Source of the DNA: Scortum barcoo
Taxonomy: Eukaryota; Chordata; Actinopteri; Centrarchiformes; Terapontidae
Direction: 5' to 3'
Assembly: GCA_023238725.1 (NCBI GenBank)
Contig: CM041550.1
Coordinates: forward strand, 10,494,440-10,558,439
Length of the DNA: 64,000 nucleotides
Below the pieces are notes generated by a model that was given only the letters and a program-made list of their open reading frames with translations, did no database searches and had not been told where the DNA came from. Within the stretch, counting starts at the first letter, position 1. The number at the start of each line of letters is the position of its first letter. Positions 11,503 through 25,309 of the stretch are shown here, in pieces. Made by a program: the position numbers and the translations under genes.

Positions 11503-14149
11503 GTCCCCCCTGTTGGCACATCTCGTCCTCTCTCTGCTCCTGGCAGCGGGGAGTGATGGGAGTGAGGCGGACAGGAGGCCCAACTTTGTCCTGATGATGG
11601 TGGACGACCTGGGCATCGGAGACATTGGGTGCTACGGCAATGATACCATCAGGTCAGTCTTTTTGTGCACCCACTGCCAGCCTCTGGTCTCTCTAGATTA
11701 TTACAACACATTCATGGTGTCTCTGTTGTGCTTTGTGTGCTTTTACATGCATTTATTTCATTATCTTTCTGTAACTTTTTTTTGCCCATGTGCACCGGTC
11801 TTGTCCCCACAGGACTCCTAACATAGACAGACTTGCTTCTGAAGGAGTGAAGTTGACTCAGCATATTGCAGCTGCTCCTCTCTGCACCCCGAGCCGTGCC
11901 GCTTTCATGACGGGGCGCTATGCAGTCCGCTCAGGTATCAGACACTTACTCAGCCAGTGAGCGTACAGTAAAAGAGTCTACCTGAGATGTTTGACAGCAT
12001 GTTCCATATTTGCTTTGTCATTTTATTTTTGCACGTGTGTGTGTTGACCAGGACTTGGCAACACAGGCCGTGTGCAGGTCCTGCTGTTCCTCGGTGGTTC
12101 AGGGGGGCTGCCACCCACCGAGACCACCTTCGCTAAGAGGCTGCAGCAGCAAGGATACACCACCGGCCTCGTGGGTATGATAATGTAATATGGTAATTTA
12201 TTCATTGCCCCCCCCCCCTTGTGAAATGCCTCATGACTTGTCCTTCCTCTCCTTGTGCCCCTCCAGGTAAGTGGCACTTGGGTGTGAACTGTGAACACAG
12301 AGGGGACCACTGCCACCACCCAAACCAGCACGGCTTCAGCTACTTCTACGGCCTGCCATTCACCCTCTTCAATAACTGTGTGCCCGGAAACGGGAACGAC
12401 GTGCTGGCGGACCTCGAGCACACGCTCAGAGTTCTGACCATGATGCTCGGAGTCGGACTTTCCACGCTGGTGAGGTTTTGTGATTTTTGGGCCAGTTTAG
12501 CTTTTGTTTTCCTCCTTTTGGAAATGATCACACAAAAGTACGTCTGGAAAAGACACACGGAGGCACACGATGTGAGAAAAAGATGGAAGGCATAGAAAAC
12601 ACAATGAAAACTCAGAGATATCTTTGGGTTGCGAGAAAAAGAGAAAGAAATTGGAAAACAAAGAGTTGCTGTGCCGTTCACCCCAAAGCAAAATAACTAA
12701 TGTGTAGTCACTTAGACATGAGACACAGGCCTGGAAAAAAAAAAAGCATCTGGGAACAGAGGCTGCAATTGTGAAATTTACAGTCATGTCAGCCAAAGAC
12801 CTGTTTTAGGGGAAAGGAAAGTAATGTCGAAACTGAAATGTGGCAAGGACTTGGCAGTGGTAGGTACATGAAGTTATAAATGGGAGCCAGCTGTGCCTCA
12901 GGTAGAGCAAACAACAAAAAAAGCTTGAAAACAAACATTTGCTCCAGAGTAGGAAAAAATGAACGAGTGCAAAAATGGAGAACTACCACAAAATGGCCAG
13001 CAGGCAGGCTGAAGTCTATAAAAATGTTTTCTGTCTCTAAATTTAAAAAGTGCACAGTAGATATTTAACAAAGGACACAATGTACAGCTTGTTTGACTCG
13101 GTGAAAATGACTAACTACTTTGGCAGTGATTTGTGATATCATCTAGTGGCAAGCTCGTGGAATTGCAACACAGTTCAACTCCAAGTCCCAGACAGTGATA
13201 TGAAGTGTCATGTGTTCAGCAATGTGCATATCCAATGCAATGCAGCCCTGCAATAAAGACTGCAGCTGAGGAAATGAAAATGTTAGAAGTAAAGACTTAA
13301 GATTTATATTGACACTTCTTTTATTATATCTAACATATGTTTGTTATACATATTTTTATATAAATAACACATGTATAGTTTTTTATTTGATAACTTTATT
13401 GAAAGCAAATTGTCTGAACCCAGGCAGTTTTAGTAATCTGTATTTGTGCACTGTACAGCTGTGTGTAACTCCCTTAGTGTGTGTGTCTGTGTTGTTTTTT
13501 CAGGTGTGTGTCCGTGCGTGCGGCCTCCTTGAAATCCGACTGTGGCTGCTGGTCGCGCTCTTCCTTCTCGCTTTCCTAGCGACCGCCGTGTGGTACATGC
13601 CCTTCAAAATGATGACCACCTGGAACTGCATCATCATGAGGAACCAAGAGGTGATCGAGCAGCCGATGACGGTGGAGACGCTGCCCCAGAGGCTGCTGAG
13701 AGAAGCACAGGACTTTGTAAAGAGGTAGGAATGTAGGAGCAAAATAAGGTTTGAGTAATAATATTTCTTTTTTTAATGATTCTTCTGAAACAATGAAATG
13801 CCAGTGAAAATGGCACCAACACCATAAAAAGCCCTCTAGACGTCTCTGTGTTTTGTATTTTACGTACGTGGTCTGACTGCTGATTGACGAGACTAGATGA
13901 ACAAATTCAATAAAAAGGCATAAACCAACTATGTGGCTCAATATTTTACGACTTCCTGAAGCCCATTTGTTTCTACTGAAGATGTAAATCTTTAAGAAAT
14001 GGCCCAGAAGTCTGTGGTTTCATTTTAAAGTAATTTTCTAGAACAGCAGGGCACCGTACTGTTTTCAGCCTCGTATTAATACACATGTGGTGCACTAGTG
14101 AGTATTTGCCGCACCAGGACTGTGTGTGTGTTAGAAGATGGATGGATGG

Positions 14150-14224
<75 letters not shown>

Positions 14225-17200
14225 ATTGACTTGAAACAAACTACAATGCCCGTGTGACATGTCAATACATGGCTGCCGTTCATGTTCTTGTTAGCTGAAG
14301 TGGCTCTATTGCACAAGAAGGAGCTGGTTAATTTTTAAAATGACTCTTTTGGCCTCCTTTCACTTTTGCTCCCCCTGTTATTGTCCTCTCCTATCTTCTC
14401 TTTTCTTCTCATCTCTTCAGGAATGTGAATCAGCCATTCCTCCTCTTCTTCTCATTGGCCCATATCCACACGCCACTCTTCAAAAACCCTGCCTTTGCTG
14501 GCAAAAGTCGCCACGGTCGCTATGGTGACAACCTAGAGGAAATGGACTGGCTCATCGGTGAGTGAGCACTGTAAAGACAATGTGCACCTGTTGCTGTGGA
14601 TTGTTTAACATTATATACTAACCTCTGGTTTGAGGGTCCTGTACTGCTCTGGCAGGCCATTGTCCACCCACTGCAACATTTCACTAAGGTGAAAAAAATC
14701 CCATCATCACTGGGGGCCTCACATATAATAATCCTCATCTGTCTTATACTCTCTTACCCAAGTAGTAATAAAATATTATTGTTGAGGATCCCCACTGTCT
14801 ATCTGTTTATGGAGCTTAAACTCTCTTATGATCTTTTACATATTCAACCATCTCTAATGCTATATCAATACGTATTCTAGGTAAAATGACAGAGACGGTA
14901 GACTCCCTCGGCTTGGCCAACAACACTCTGATGTACTTTACATCCGACCACGGCGGACACCTGGAGGATGCTGATTCGATAACCGGCCAGAAAGGAGGCT
15001 GGAACAGCATCTATAAAGGTAGACAATGTTTTTTAGCTGTAATCTTTAAAGTAATTATAGCAGTCATCCACATGTTGCTGTTCATATTTGAAGCCTGAAA
15101 GTAACTGTCAAGAGTTGATTTAGCTTTATTAACAAGATAGGAAGTTGTATTTTTCATAAATTCACATTGGGTTAAAATAATATGAAGATACTGAAGGTTA
15201 AACATGTAACTTTTATATGTCATTATAATAATCCTGAAAATGAGTTCATAGCTTGGTTAAGTGATCATTATACAAAATGTGTTTCTCTTTCTTTTTACTG
15301 CATTTACTGTAAAAATTGAGATATATGTGTTGATGTGTGATTTCTCACCTTTAGGTGGGAAAGCTATGGGAGGTTGGGAGGGAGGGATCAGGGTGCCTGG
15401 CATTTTCCGCTGGCCTGGCAGACTGGCAGCAGGACGAGTAGTGGAGGAACCCACAAGCCTCATGGACCTGTACCCAACACTGAAACATCTGGCTGAGGAC
15501 ACACACCCAGACAGGTAAAGATATTTGTACTTTATGTAATGTGTTTTCAATCACCAAGCCTCGTTTGTTTCGTTCCTGGAAACTCAGTATTTGTTGAATA
15601 CGACGGTATACCAACTCATTGTTTGGAGTCACAGAAAGCAGAGGAGAAAAGACCATCCAATTACTCTAAACTTGAGCTTAATAGGAAAGTGTTTTGTAGC
15701 CTGATGATTACAGTGTGGATCCTCAAGTACCTCATTATCTGTAAACAAACACAGCTTTGTTTTGGAGAAGGCGGCTGTTTTACTCATTATTGATCCTGAC
15801 ACAACAAGCTTGCGTTCTTGTGTCCCCAAGATAATTACTTTCCTTAATATGGTACTTATACTGTGATAATGACAATGTGGGATAGTTTATCATAGAACAA
15901 AAGGTCAAAAGTTTTGTATCCCCTTCTGCATGTAATGTTCTGGTGATGCTCTCTCCCTTGATCTGAAGGCACATTTGTATTCCCCCTCTTCCTCTCCATC
16001 TCTTCCTCTAAATTGTACCTTTCTCACAGACAATTAGATGGCTTTAACCTCATGCCGCTGTTGGAGGGGAAAGCAGAGCGATCAGAGCATGAATTCATGT
16101 TCCACTACTGTGGTGTGTACCTGAATGCAGTCCGCTGGCACCCACCTGGAAGTAAGTTCACACATGTGGACACGGCGATCCATGTAATCAACCAGCAGAG
16201 TAATGTTTTTGACTTTTATGAGAGCTGTCATTTTAAAGAAAAGGCCACCTGTGTTATTGAAGTGAAATCAAACTGCACTGTGACCTGCAGGCATTCACAA
16301 ATGGAATACCAGAGAACACCGCTAAATAACACCGTAGGCACAGTGTCAGTGTAGTGTTGTTTTTCCTTTTCTTACTTTTGTAAAAACTTTAAGGAGAAAT
16401 TGAATGACAGAACCTTCGAGGCTATACTTTTGAATGTAACTGAGAAATTTGATGGGGGATGACTATCATTAAGATTTCAGCTGCTCTGGCGCTGCTTATA
16501 AATTCCAGTTTGCATTGAATTCTGAAATCTGGTTCTTTGGATATTATTTGACAAGAAGAAATGCCAAAAGATGCTGAAAGCAAAACTGCCTTTATTTGCA
16601 GAAGATTAAGGCTGACATAAGTATACATGCATATATTTGTTCAGTTCTTTATTCTATACAATATGTTTTCATGCACTTGCTGAATTTGTGCTTATTTTGG
16701 GGCTTCTTTGCTATGACTTGTGAGAGCCAAAACACTGCCTTCTTATAGCTTGGTGCAGTAAAACTTGTAATGTTAGACGCCCTTACTATCTCTTTTAGTT
16801 TCAAGCAAACTAAATAGGATTTTACAGAGCTATGACCTGTCTTCGTTTAAACTTTGTGTTCTCTGGTGTCATTTCGTCCAGGTGACTCCATCTACAAAGT
16901 GCACTTTTTCACGCCCAACTTCTCTCCCCCGGGAGCTGGGGGATGTTATGACACTAAGATCTGTCTCTGTCATGGAGAGCACGTGATGCACCACAGCCCA
17001 CCTCTGGTGTATGACCTTCACCACGATCCGTCAGAGTCCCGCCCACTCAGCCCCGACACTGAGCCGCGATATGCTGAAATCCTCGAACAGACCGCCAAAG
17101 CCGTGGAGAGACATCAAAGTACCTTCACAAACAGTCAGACGTCTGATGATGCTCCTTCACACCCCGTTGAAAGCCAGATGACATGGGAGAAGATTCTGTG

Positions 17201-17273
17201 GAGACCCTGGCTTCAGCCCTGCTGTGGGACTTTTCCATTCTGTGGCTGCAAAGAAGAGACTACACAAATTTAA
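11503..17273 (+). CDS. arsh: Arylsulfatase of the STS/ARSD-ARSL-ARSH group
   Basis: It hydrolyses sulfate esters in the secretory pathway or lysosome. Exons: 11503-11652, 11813-11934, 12052-12174, 12267-12469, 13504-13724, 14421-14557, 14881-15018, 15355-15514, 16030-16151, 16882-17273; all junctions are GT-AG and in phase, giving 588 residues. A hydrophobic signal segment ([11 protein letters not shown]) precedes [16 protein letters not shown], whose Asp pair binds the metal. [14 protein letters not shown] carries the C-x-P-S-R sulfatase signature whose Cys becomes formylglycine. GKWHLG and FTSDHGGH supply further active-site residues. Exons 4-5 hold two hydrophobic stretches (around [20 protein letters not shown] and [13 protein letters not shown]) matching the membrane hairpin of steroid sulfatase. 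The C-terminus ends with a Cys-rich [11 protein letters not shown] tail seen in ARSD/ARSL-type enzymes. GGSGGLPP and [13 protein letters not shown] favour ARSD/ARSL/ARSH over STS. The start codon is in an unseen upstream exon, and the exact orthologue name is uncertain. Confidence 0.93.
14152..14223. repeat. (TG)36 microsatellite in a sulfatase intron
   Basis: An uninterrupted TG run of about 36 units, preceded by GATGGATGGATGG, lies in the intron between the 13504-13724 and 14421-14557 exons. It is pure and therefore probably length-variable. Confidence 0.97.
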
Positions 17274-17307
17274 GAGAAAATATACCAGACAGTCTGAAAA
17301 AGCTAAA

Positions 17308-17313
17308 AATAAA
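17308..17313 (+). promoter_or_regulatory. Likely poly(A) signal of the sulfatase gene
   Basis: AATAAA lies 35 nt after the TAA stop at 17271-17273. It would give a very short 3' UTR, so a later signal could also be used. Confidence 0.5.
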
Positions 17314-19984
17314 ACCAGCTTGGGCTTGGTGAAGCTCAGATGGAATCTGCAGGGAGTTTTTTCTCTTACTTTTTTCCAGGAATAATATAATTCTGTACTG
17401 TTTGTGGTTTAGGGTGCGTTTAGGTGTGTTAAAGGCATTTAAAGTGTGTTTTAAAGTGTTCAGAATTGTTTTTTTTTATTTTTAAGAAATTAAAAAAAAA
17501 AAAATTTAAGAAACACACCGTCAAGGTAAATTAAAATAAGTCTCCTATGTAATGTATTGAAAACCTACTGAAACTGATCCAAAGGAAATGATGATACAAT
17601 GCATTGACTGTGTGGTCATACAAGGAAGGGGTCAGAATAACATCAACATGTTAACATAATACAGTCCAGTGGTGTGGTCAGGACACTACATTATTACACT
17701 GTACATACAGTGCAATAGATGCAAAAAATATGCATCGTACAAACATGAAGGAGCAGTCTGTTGTTTACATGTGCATCGTTCATTAAGTGAAGAATATCCT
17801 CAGTTGGTGCTCTTATTTCTTACAGTAAGTAAGGCACATAAAACACTGTTTTAAGTTCATGATGTACTAAAATGCTTATCAAAAAACTGTACCAGCGTTT
17901 CTGTCTCATTGAATAGTTTAATGTAACCTGAGTTTTTCTCCACCTTGAGTTCTTTCAGTTGTATTTCAGTCTCTCTGGATACATCCAGACTGATTCTAAG
18001 ACTATCAGATCTTTTTTCAGTGAAGGGGGGCTGAAAATAAGAGGGTAGTTCAGACTGTGTGCCATTAGAGGGCAGAGTGAGACCGTGTTTGATGATGTTA
18101 TCTGTGCACAGAGAGAGAGAGAGGGGTTAAGATTGAGATTTCTGCTCAGTTCAGCTTGTGGGCTGTGTGGAGTGATTTATGCTCAGATATCAGGAAAAAA
18201 CATTTTCAGTGCAGAGCAAATAAAAAGATGCATAGTCTTAATTAAGCGAGAACATGAGCACTATATAAAGCACATAACATTTTGATATTACTGTAACACT
18301 ATAATATTGCATCAGTAATGATTAACTGCAGGCTAGAAATCAAATCCTTTCCCTTGTGAATTTTTGTTTGTTTTTAGTATCAGTGATCAGAAAAATACTT
18401 TTCAGTAATCATCTTTTTTTCCATTTTCTTCATCTTTCTTTCCCTTCCTTTTCTTCACTCTCCTTGAAAATCACTTCTTCCTTCCTATTTAATTAATCCA
18501 AATTGGCAACAAAGACAGTACAATAGGTTTTGATCTCAGAAAAGGGAATTTTCTTTTCTCTCACTCCCCTTCAGGAATGTCAGAGCTCAGCTGCAGATCA
18601 GCTTTGCTCAAGGACACTCGGGCAGGGTGGATGTTGTCCAGCAGGGTGTCCCAGCTTGACCACAAGGACACTCTGCAGATCTTCAGCAATATTAGAGCTT
18701 AAAGACTGTGTGAACTTCTCCATAGTCAGTGTCATCATCATTGATCATCATCATCAGCACTCACAGTGTCCCTCCAGCAGTGGCTGGCTGTCAAAACATC
18801 AAAGTTTACCACAGCAGTAGAATATAATTGCAAGCCTTCCTTCCCTCCTGTCTGTTTCCTTCTTCCTCCATCTCCCCAAATTGTTTTCTTCATCTTATTG
18901 TTCTCCCTTCTTCATCCTGCTCCCCCTCAAGAAATTTCAGTCCCATCTGCAAGTGAGGTAGGGGAATTTCATCATCATCATCGTCATCACTGTAATCGTT
19001 GCCATCACGGCCGTAGTATTTACTTCTCTCCCTCCAGCAGAGACCCCGTACATCAAACACTCAGCAAGTTCATTACAGTAGCCACTCCATTATATCTCTG
19101 ACAGTAAATCACGCAGTCGACCATACATAACGACATTTGGCTGTACGTCAAAGTTAATGATGGCTGGTGGGATAGAATGTAACTGGCTGTACGTCATGTC
19201 ACACGCACGCGTAACCGTGTGCACACATAATGCCCGTGCACGCCCATGCACACAGTATATCGTGCTGTTTTGAACAGATCAGTGGTTCTCTGTAAAGGTC
19301 AGTAATTCAGGAAATGCCATAAAGCATTTTTAGAACCCTCTGTTTGACACACATAAACACACATGCAGCTCGAAAAGACAGGAATATTGCATGGCAGCCT
19401 TAAACACACTGGAAATAGCTCCCCTGTATAAAACATGTTATATGAACACAAATAGGCACAGGGCTGTTTTCACATTGTTTTTTTTGTTTTGTTTTACTTA
19501 GTTGTGGGTTTGTGCCTAAAGTTTGAATGACGCCAAGAATAGAGGTCATTATAGCCTAGAGAAGTTTTTTTTTTTTTGAATGAGCACTGTCAGTCTATTG
19601 TGCCAGAATATCTTTGTTGTGGAAAATCTGTCTTGGCAATTAGCTTTCGCCGCCATTTAAATTCACTGACAATGTCAAGCCTGGGAAATGTTTGATGTGT
19701 TCAGCACTTGAAGTTTGAATTATGAAAAAAACATTCTGATACTGAACATTTAAATGTCAAACAAACACATGCAGAGACAACAATTGTGCTATCAGTCAAA
19801 TTTTGAACTGTTTTTGAATGGCAAGTACTGTAACCTTCTCTGTCTGCTCTGATTACTTCCTCTCGCCTGCTGCTTCACTTTTGTACATTTTTTTCTCCCT
19901 TTAGTATCCACAATGGGTAATTTGCTCACTTTTTGAGCGTTAAATGAATTGATTGACACCACACTCATGTCTGTGCTTTACGTG

Positions 19985-20300
19985 TGAAGGGGGCAAATCA
20001 GCCTAGCTTAGCGTAAAGACTGCTGGCCGGAAGAAACAGCTGACCCAGCTCCATCCAAAGTGAACAAATACTGATACCAACACAACTAGAGCTCAGTTAT
20101 CATCAACAGGTTATATATTGTTTGTTTAAATCCTACAACAATTTGCAGTTTTACTCGTTGCTGTATGTGTTGTAGCTATTTTTGTTTTTTTGGTTTAAAA
20201 GTACAGTAATAGTCTTCCAGGTTTTAACCATACATAACATGTAAATCTCAGTGTAGTTCCCAAAATGTTGAACTTTTACTCATCAATTATTTATACTTAC
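19985..20300 (+). repeat. Teleost interspersed repeat (TAGCTTAGCGTAAAGACTG type)
   Basis: TAGCTTAGCGTAAAGACTGC, GGAAGAAACAGCTGACCCAG, CTCCATCCAAAGTGAACAAA and GGTTATATATTGTTTGTTTA follow the order I know from a dispersed percomorph repeat. The copy is diverged and its right boundary is not clear. Its class was not determined. Confidence 0.5.
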
Positions 20301-23300
20301 TGTAAGTGGCTAAAAGCCGATTTCGCTACAGGGACACGTATAATCATATTATTGAAGTGTGCCACCTCTAAATGAAAAATAAGATTCTTGTGCCTTTTGC
20401 AGAACATTACTTTAATACCCCTTTAAACCCCTTTAAACTCATCCAACACGCTCTCCACCTCGACAGCACACCCTGTGCCTATTTTATCTCCTCACGGTGT
20501 TACTGCGAGAAGATTCAGAGATAATTGGAGACCACAGTAGCTGTTTGTTGGCTGTGGAAGTGTGGGAAGAAAAAGGAAAAGAAAAAAAACTATTTATATA
20601 CATGAAAATGAGGGCAGTGTCTCTGTGGCCAGTCAGTAGCCATATTACCGTTCTAAGGTTTTTCCTAAAACCGCAGCTGACCTCTGTGGTAAAGCCATCA
20701 CATCCTATCAAAATCTACAGCCTGTGCCCAACGCAGCATGCACTGTTTTGCCCTGTTATGCCTTTTATTATTTCCTCAAAATTAAAGCCAACATTGTCTG
20801 CGGTGGGTTGAAAGGCCCGGGGAACTAAATAAAAGATACGCAGCACAATGTTAGAAAGTTGATGCATCAAGGGGGACAAAGAGGGGGGGTGGATTTCACG
20901 GATGCAGGGTTTCTGTAGCACACAATGCAGCCAACTTACATGCTACATGGAGGTACAAGAAGACTAACATTGCTCCGTCAATCAATGTCGGCTATCTATC
21001 ATCTATCACCTATCTTCTTATCTAAGGTGGTCTCACTTACAACAATAGATTGCTGTGGCAACGCAGCAATTACACACCATTACAACACTATTACATTAGG
21101 AGGTGCAGAAAATGTGCGAGACAGAGAGAGAGCGAGAGAGTGAGTGAGAGAGAGAGAGTGAGTCTGTGTCAGGTTTGTCAATAAAGGAGGCTTTTAGAGA
21201 ACGGGATGGAGGTGTTTATGCTGCTATTAGTGCGAATTGAATTTTTGTGTGTGTACGTGTGCATGCCGTATATAGCTGTGTGTTTGAGGACTGGGCACAT
21301 AGGAGAGGACGCATTCACATGTGTAGCTGTATGTCTATTTATATCGTAAATGTCAGCGCAGCAGAGGCAGATGTTTGTGTGTGTACGTATTAGTTTGTGA
21401 GATTATATGTGTGCCTGTTTCCAGCAGCACTGGGCCAAATTGTTACCGTGTGAGATAGGCTGCAGGGAATGAAATGTCTCTGCTGGAGAACTTTCACTAC
21501 ACGCAGACACACACATACACTAACTCCTACTGACTCTAAGCCTTTCCAATCTCTGCATGTCTGTACTCTGTCCTTGTATCTTAATGTAGATCTCATTCTG
21601 ATCCCTGAGACCTGCAGGGGTTGGTTGTACGGCACCAGAACATGTTGTGTTTTTGTGTATTTGTGTGTTTGGTGTGGTGCAGTTTCTGTGGTTTAAGTAT
21701 GTGTCATGTTGTGTACCATATGGTCAAAATTACCCCTCACAGGGGACAGAGCTTCAGGCAGGGAAACAGGGGGCATTTAGACTGGCATGTCTGCACAAAA
21801 ACATTCATACACTCCTGTGCGCACGTAATCATACCACCAAAACTTAAACAACACGCACAAGCACACACAAGGCCCCCACATGCATTTTCTCACTAATGGA
21901 GACGTTCCTAATAGTGACAAATAAAACACTTTCAGTCACTGCTACACTCGTGCACACACAAATTCTCTCAGGCACATTCACAATCACAAACCAACACACT
22001 AACACCCCCTGCAAGCTTTAACATGCAGCCGCTCTTTGGTGACAGGAAGTGTTTAGCGAGGTGCGGGTTGATGGATAACAGATAACTAAATAACTGGGCT
22101 AATGGGGCAATTGCAGCCTATCTCACACACACACACACACACAAACTCACAGGGATTGTGCTTAGCCTCTCCTTCTGTCGTTATGCCTCTTAAACTGACT
22201 GAATTTGGCTGCAACACTCTCATCTGCTTTTCAGTTCAGCACTCGAGAGCAACAGCTCTCGGGCGTTTTGTTGCCGAGGCACGCTTTGATTCAGAGGGCG
22301 AAAAAAGAACAACTGCAGCAAAATGCTAAATTACTCCCGGTTTGTAGGACACGTCAGAGCGGTGTGTGTAATTTAGGAGAATTACAGGTTTTCAAAGCGA
22401 GACCCGCTCCCACAGCTGACACCTCGACCTACATACACATACAAACACACACACACACACACAACCTCGTACAGTATGAGTCTATTTCAGCTCAGACTGC
22501 AGATGTCACAGTGATGTCAGTCACCATGTATGATAGGTTTCTTGATAGGTTACTTGCATGGCCTGCACATGTTCCCTCATGCTACTTAGCGGTTACAAAT
22601 CAACTAAGTAGGACGCAACAGTTTTCAGGGCTTGCAGTTTTATTCTCCGAGACTTGCTTTGTTGAGGCAAGTTACTAAATTTAATCTGACATAAATTAGG
22701 TAAAAAAAATACCACATGGTCGGTGGAACTCTTAGGATTGCTCATCATTTTCCAAAGTATCAATAATCATCACTGCTCTTTGTTGTTTAAAATGGATTTA
22801 AAATAAACCCATGTGGCTTTCCTGTTTTGTTTTTTAACTGAGAATATGGCAGAGCCAGGAAGGGAGAAGAATAAAATTGCTGACCAACCCCACCACCTTG
22901 GGAATTTCACCCCAGGAAATGCGTTCAGCAATACTCGGAAATGTGTGACACTAATTATTATTAAGGAACCCCCGGTTAACACTCGAGGCGCACAAGCTCA
23001 CTTAAGGAAGACAGACTAAGTTTTAATTACAGAAATTAAACAAAGAGGAGGAACTGGAAGTAGCTGCAGGAAGGGAAAAACAAATAGATCAACATTTTAT
23101 AGTGATTTAATCTGATCTAGTAAGGGTTGTATATAGGATGGTAAACAAATTCTTTATCGTAGAAATGCCTGTATTTTAATATTACCTCAGCAAAGGGAAC
23201 TTGCCAACCAAACAAGACATCAGATTCAAATAAACAAAACACAAAATGACATAAAAAGAAATAACCAAAAACATATTACTGGCAGCAAAAGCACCAAATT

Positions 23301-23399
23301 CCTGAAAGAAAAATGTTTAAAATTCAGACCTTTTGTGCCAACGCTATGTAAATACAGTTGAAACCAGTTTGAAGCATTCACACCCATCAGACCAGATAT

Positions 23400-24120
23400 T
23401 ACCTCTATAACTCATCATGACAGGGTCTGGGCTGGTGAAGAGCAGAGGGGATGAATAATGGAAAAATGGCGCGTTGGTCAGTGAAGGAGGGAGGGTGATG
23501 TGTGATGGCACGAATGATAGTGGGAACAGAGGATGGAGGATGGAGGCACAGCAATAGGAGAGGTGCATGAGGTGTGACCAACATGATACAGACTGGCTGA
23601 TGACAAATTGAACAGAAGAGATAGAGAGAGAGAGAGAGACAGACAGAGAGAGACATAGAGATAGACAGAGAGCAGGAGGAAGGAAAGGAAAGGAGGGAGC
23701 CAAATTAATCTTGAAGAATGAGAGCAGCTTCGGTCATCCTGTTTCATGTAAGTGAGAGATGGACAGAGAGATGAACAGGTGGCGGAACTGTTGAGAAACA
23801 CTCACGCTGTAATGATTGGGGAAGAAAATGGGAGCAGACAGGCTGAAGTATGGATGGGAGAGAGAAAATAATTGCAAGGCGGCGATCAAAAACCTCAAGG
23901 ATCTCGCTCTAGGGGTGGGGGATAAAAAGTCGGAATAAAAAATGAAACCACCACAGCAGGAGGAGGAAGACAGAGAGACAGCCGGAAAGTTTATGTAGCC
24001 GAAAGCAGAGAGAGGCTTTAGTGATCCTGTCACACAAAACGGAACAACGGGGAGAGAAAAGTGGATAAGGAAGCAAGAAGTACGAATAAGGAAGAGAGAG
24101 GCAGGCAAAAGTCTAAGAAT
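23400..24120. repeat. Purine-rich (plus strand) low-complexity tract
   Basis: The plus strand is dominated by GGAG, GAGA and GAAAG words with a short (GA)n core near 23620-23640. Minus-strand open frames of up to 149 codons rich in Ser, Leu and Pro across this stretch follow from the base bias and are not called as genes. Confidence 0.7.
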
Positions 24121-24151
24121 AACAAATGAAATAAAGACAACAGAAACATTC

Positions 24152-25247
24152 ACTGTATTGTATGTCCAAAAGTATATGGACATGCCAAGTCCACATACTC
24201 TGGTTGCTCTATACTATAGGACTGATTTTTAGTAATTACTGTACTTAAGTACAATTTTAAGGAACTTTTACTTTACTTGAGTACTTCTATTTTATGAAAC
24301 TTTATACTTTACTTACTATACTATAACTTTTTACTTACAATTACTATTTACTTACTATACTTTGTATTCCACTGTATTTCAGGGGTATATTGTGCTTTTT
24401 ACTCCACTACAGTTATTTGATATCTTTAGTAACTAGTTACTTTGCAGGTTCAGATAAAGAATCCATATACAACTTCAACAAGTACATTATTTAGTTATTT
24501 CAGGTTAAGATGAGACAAGATAAGACTAAATTAAGTCTTATGAGTCATGGTGGGGATTCGCAGGTTACCCAGCAGTACATAAAAATGTCAAGTAATTAAA
24601 ACCTTCATTAAAGATGATGCACACATAAATGCGTCGATAATTATAGCACAATTATGTAAAAGAATACATTATTCTGAAATGAGCCATCCTGCATAAAGAG
24701 TAATCTCACTTTTTGAGTGTTTCTCCCTGTTGTATTGCTACTTTTAATTAAATAAAAAATCTGAGTACTTCTTCTACCACTGGTTTGGGTGAGGCCATTT
24801 ATTTCCAGCAAAGGGAAATATTAATGCTGCTGCATACAATAACATTTTAGACGATAGTGTACAATGGTGCAACTCTGTGGTAATAGTTTGGGGATGACCC
24901 ATTCCTGTTCCAATGCTATAATGCTCCTGTGCACACATAAATGTAGATAAAGAGGTTTTTTTGGTCTGGCCTGCCCAGAGACTCAACCTCAACTTAATCT
25001 AAGCCTTTGGTTTTAATGGAAGCACAATTTCAATTTCAGCTCAACATCAGTGCCCAACCTCACTAATGCCCTTACGGTTTATTGGGGGAAAATCTCTGCT
25101 GCCAGGTCTGAAAAACAGAAAGCCTTCTCAGACAGGCTGAGGCTTTAAAGGCAGCATTTGTGCCCACAGTTTCAGAATGAGATGTTCAAAAAGCACTGTA
25201 TGGGTATAATGCTTGGATAGCCATTGACTTTTTGGCCATGTAGTGTA
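24152..25247 (+). mobile_element. Degraded Tc1-like DNA transposon, 5' transposase half missing
   Basis: The left end (GTATGTCCAAAAGTATATGG, from about 24159) and the reverse complement of the right end (TACACTACATGGCCAAAAAG) form a diverged inverted-repeat pair typical of a teleost Tc1-like family. From about 24830 the plus strand encodes broken remains of the C-terminal part of a Tc1/mariner DDE transposase: ILDDS, then fragments resembling FLFQ-NAPVH, then WPAQ preceding LNLNLI. Stops and frameshifts interrupt it throughout. The 5' half has been lost and its place is taken by the nested element at 24225-24784. Confidence 0.7.
24225..24784 (+). mobile_element. Non-autonomous hAT-type element nested in the Tc1 remnant
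   Basis: The body follows a very common fish element: TACTGTACTTAAGTACAATT, CTTTTACTTTACTTGAGTAC, TTTTACTCCACTACAG, TAACTAGTTACTTTGCAGGT, ending in GAGTACTTCTTCTACCACTG. The last part is the reverse complement of the CAGTGGTGGAAGAAGT end that starts another copy at 63953. The left end is degraded and no clear 8-bp target duplication is visible. Confidence 0.7.
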
Positions 25248-25309
25248 CACGCTTTGTCCGCGGGAACTAAAAGACCAGAGAGAAAGGTGTTTGAAGAGGG
25301 ACATCTCAT

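Larger units (their letters stand above)
17314..24151. other. Intergenic DNA, no gene recognised
   Basis: No open frame here shows protein-like composition or a recognisable motif. The stretch contains CAT/ATC-rich patches (18735-18760 and 18968-18990), a TTTGCTCAAGGACACTCGGG segment near 18602-18621 that resembles teleost SINE-type repeats, GA and CA microsatellites (21120-21160, 22122-22142), and from about 23400 a purine-rich tract. A separate interspersed repeat is listed at 19985-20300. Confidence 0.5.

Noticed and set aside
12023..12421. 132-codon minus-strand open frame over the sulfatase exons
   Set aside because: It is a shadow of two real plus-strand exons that carry the sulfatase GKWHLG and GGSGGLPP motifs.
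13958..14316. His-Thr repeat open frames
   Set aside because: They are translations of the TG microsatellite in a sulfatase intron.
23734..24183. 149-codon minus-strand open frame
   Set aside because: It lies in a purine-rich tract, has no recognisable motif and runs into the Tc1 terminus.
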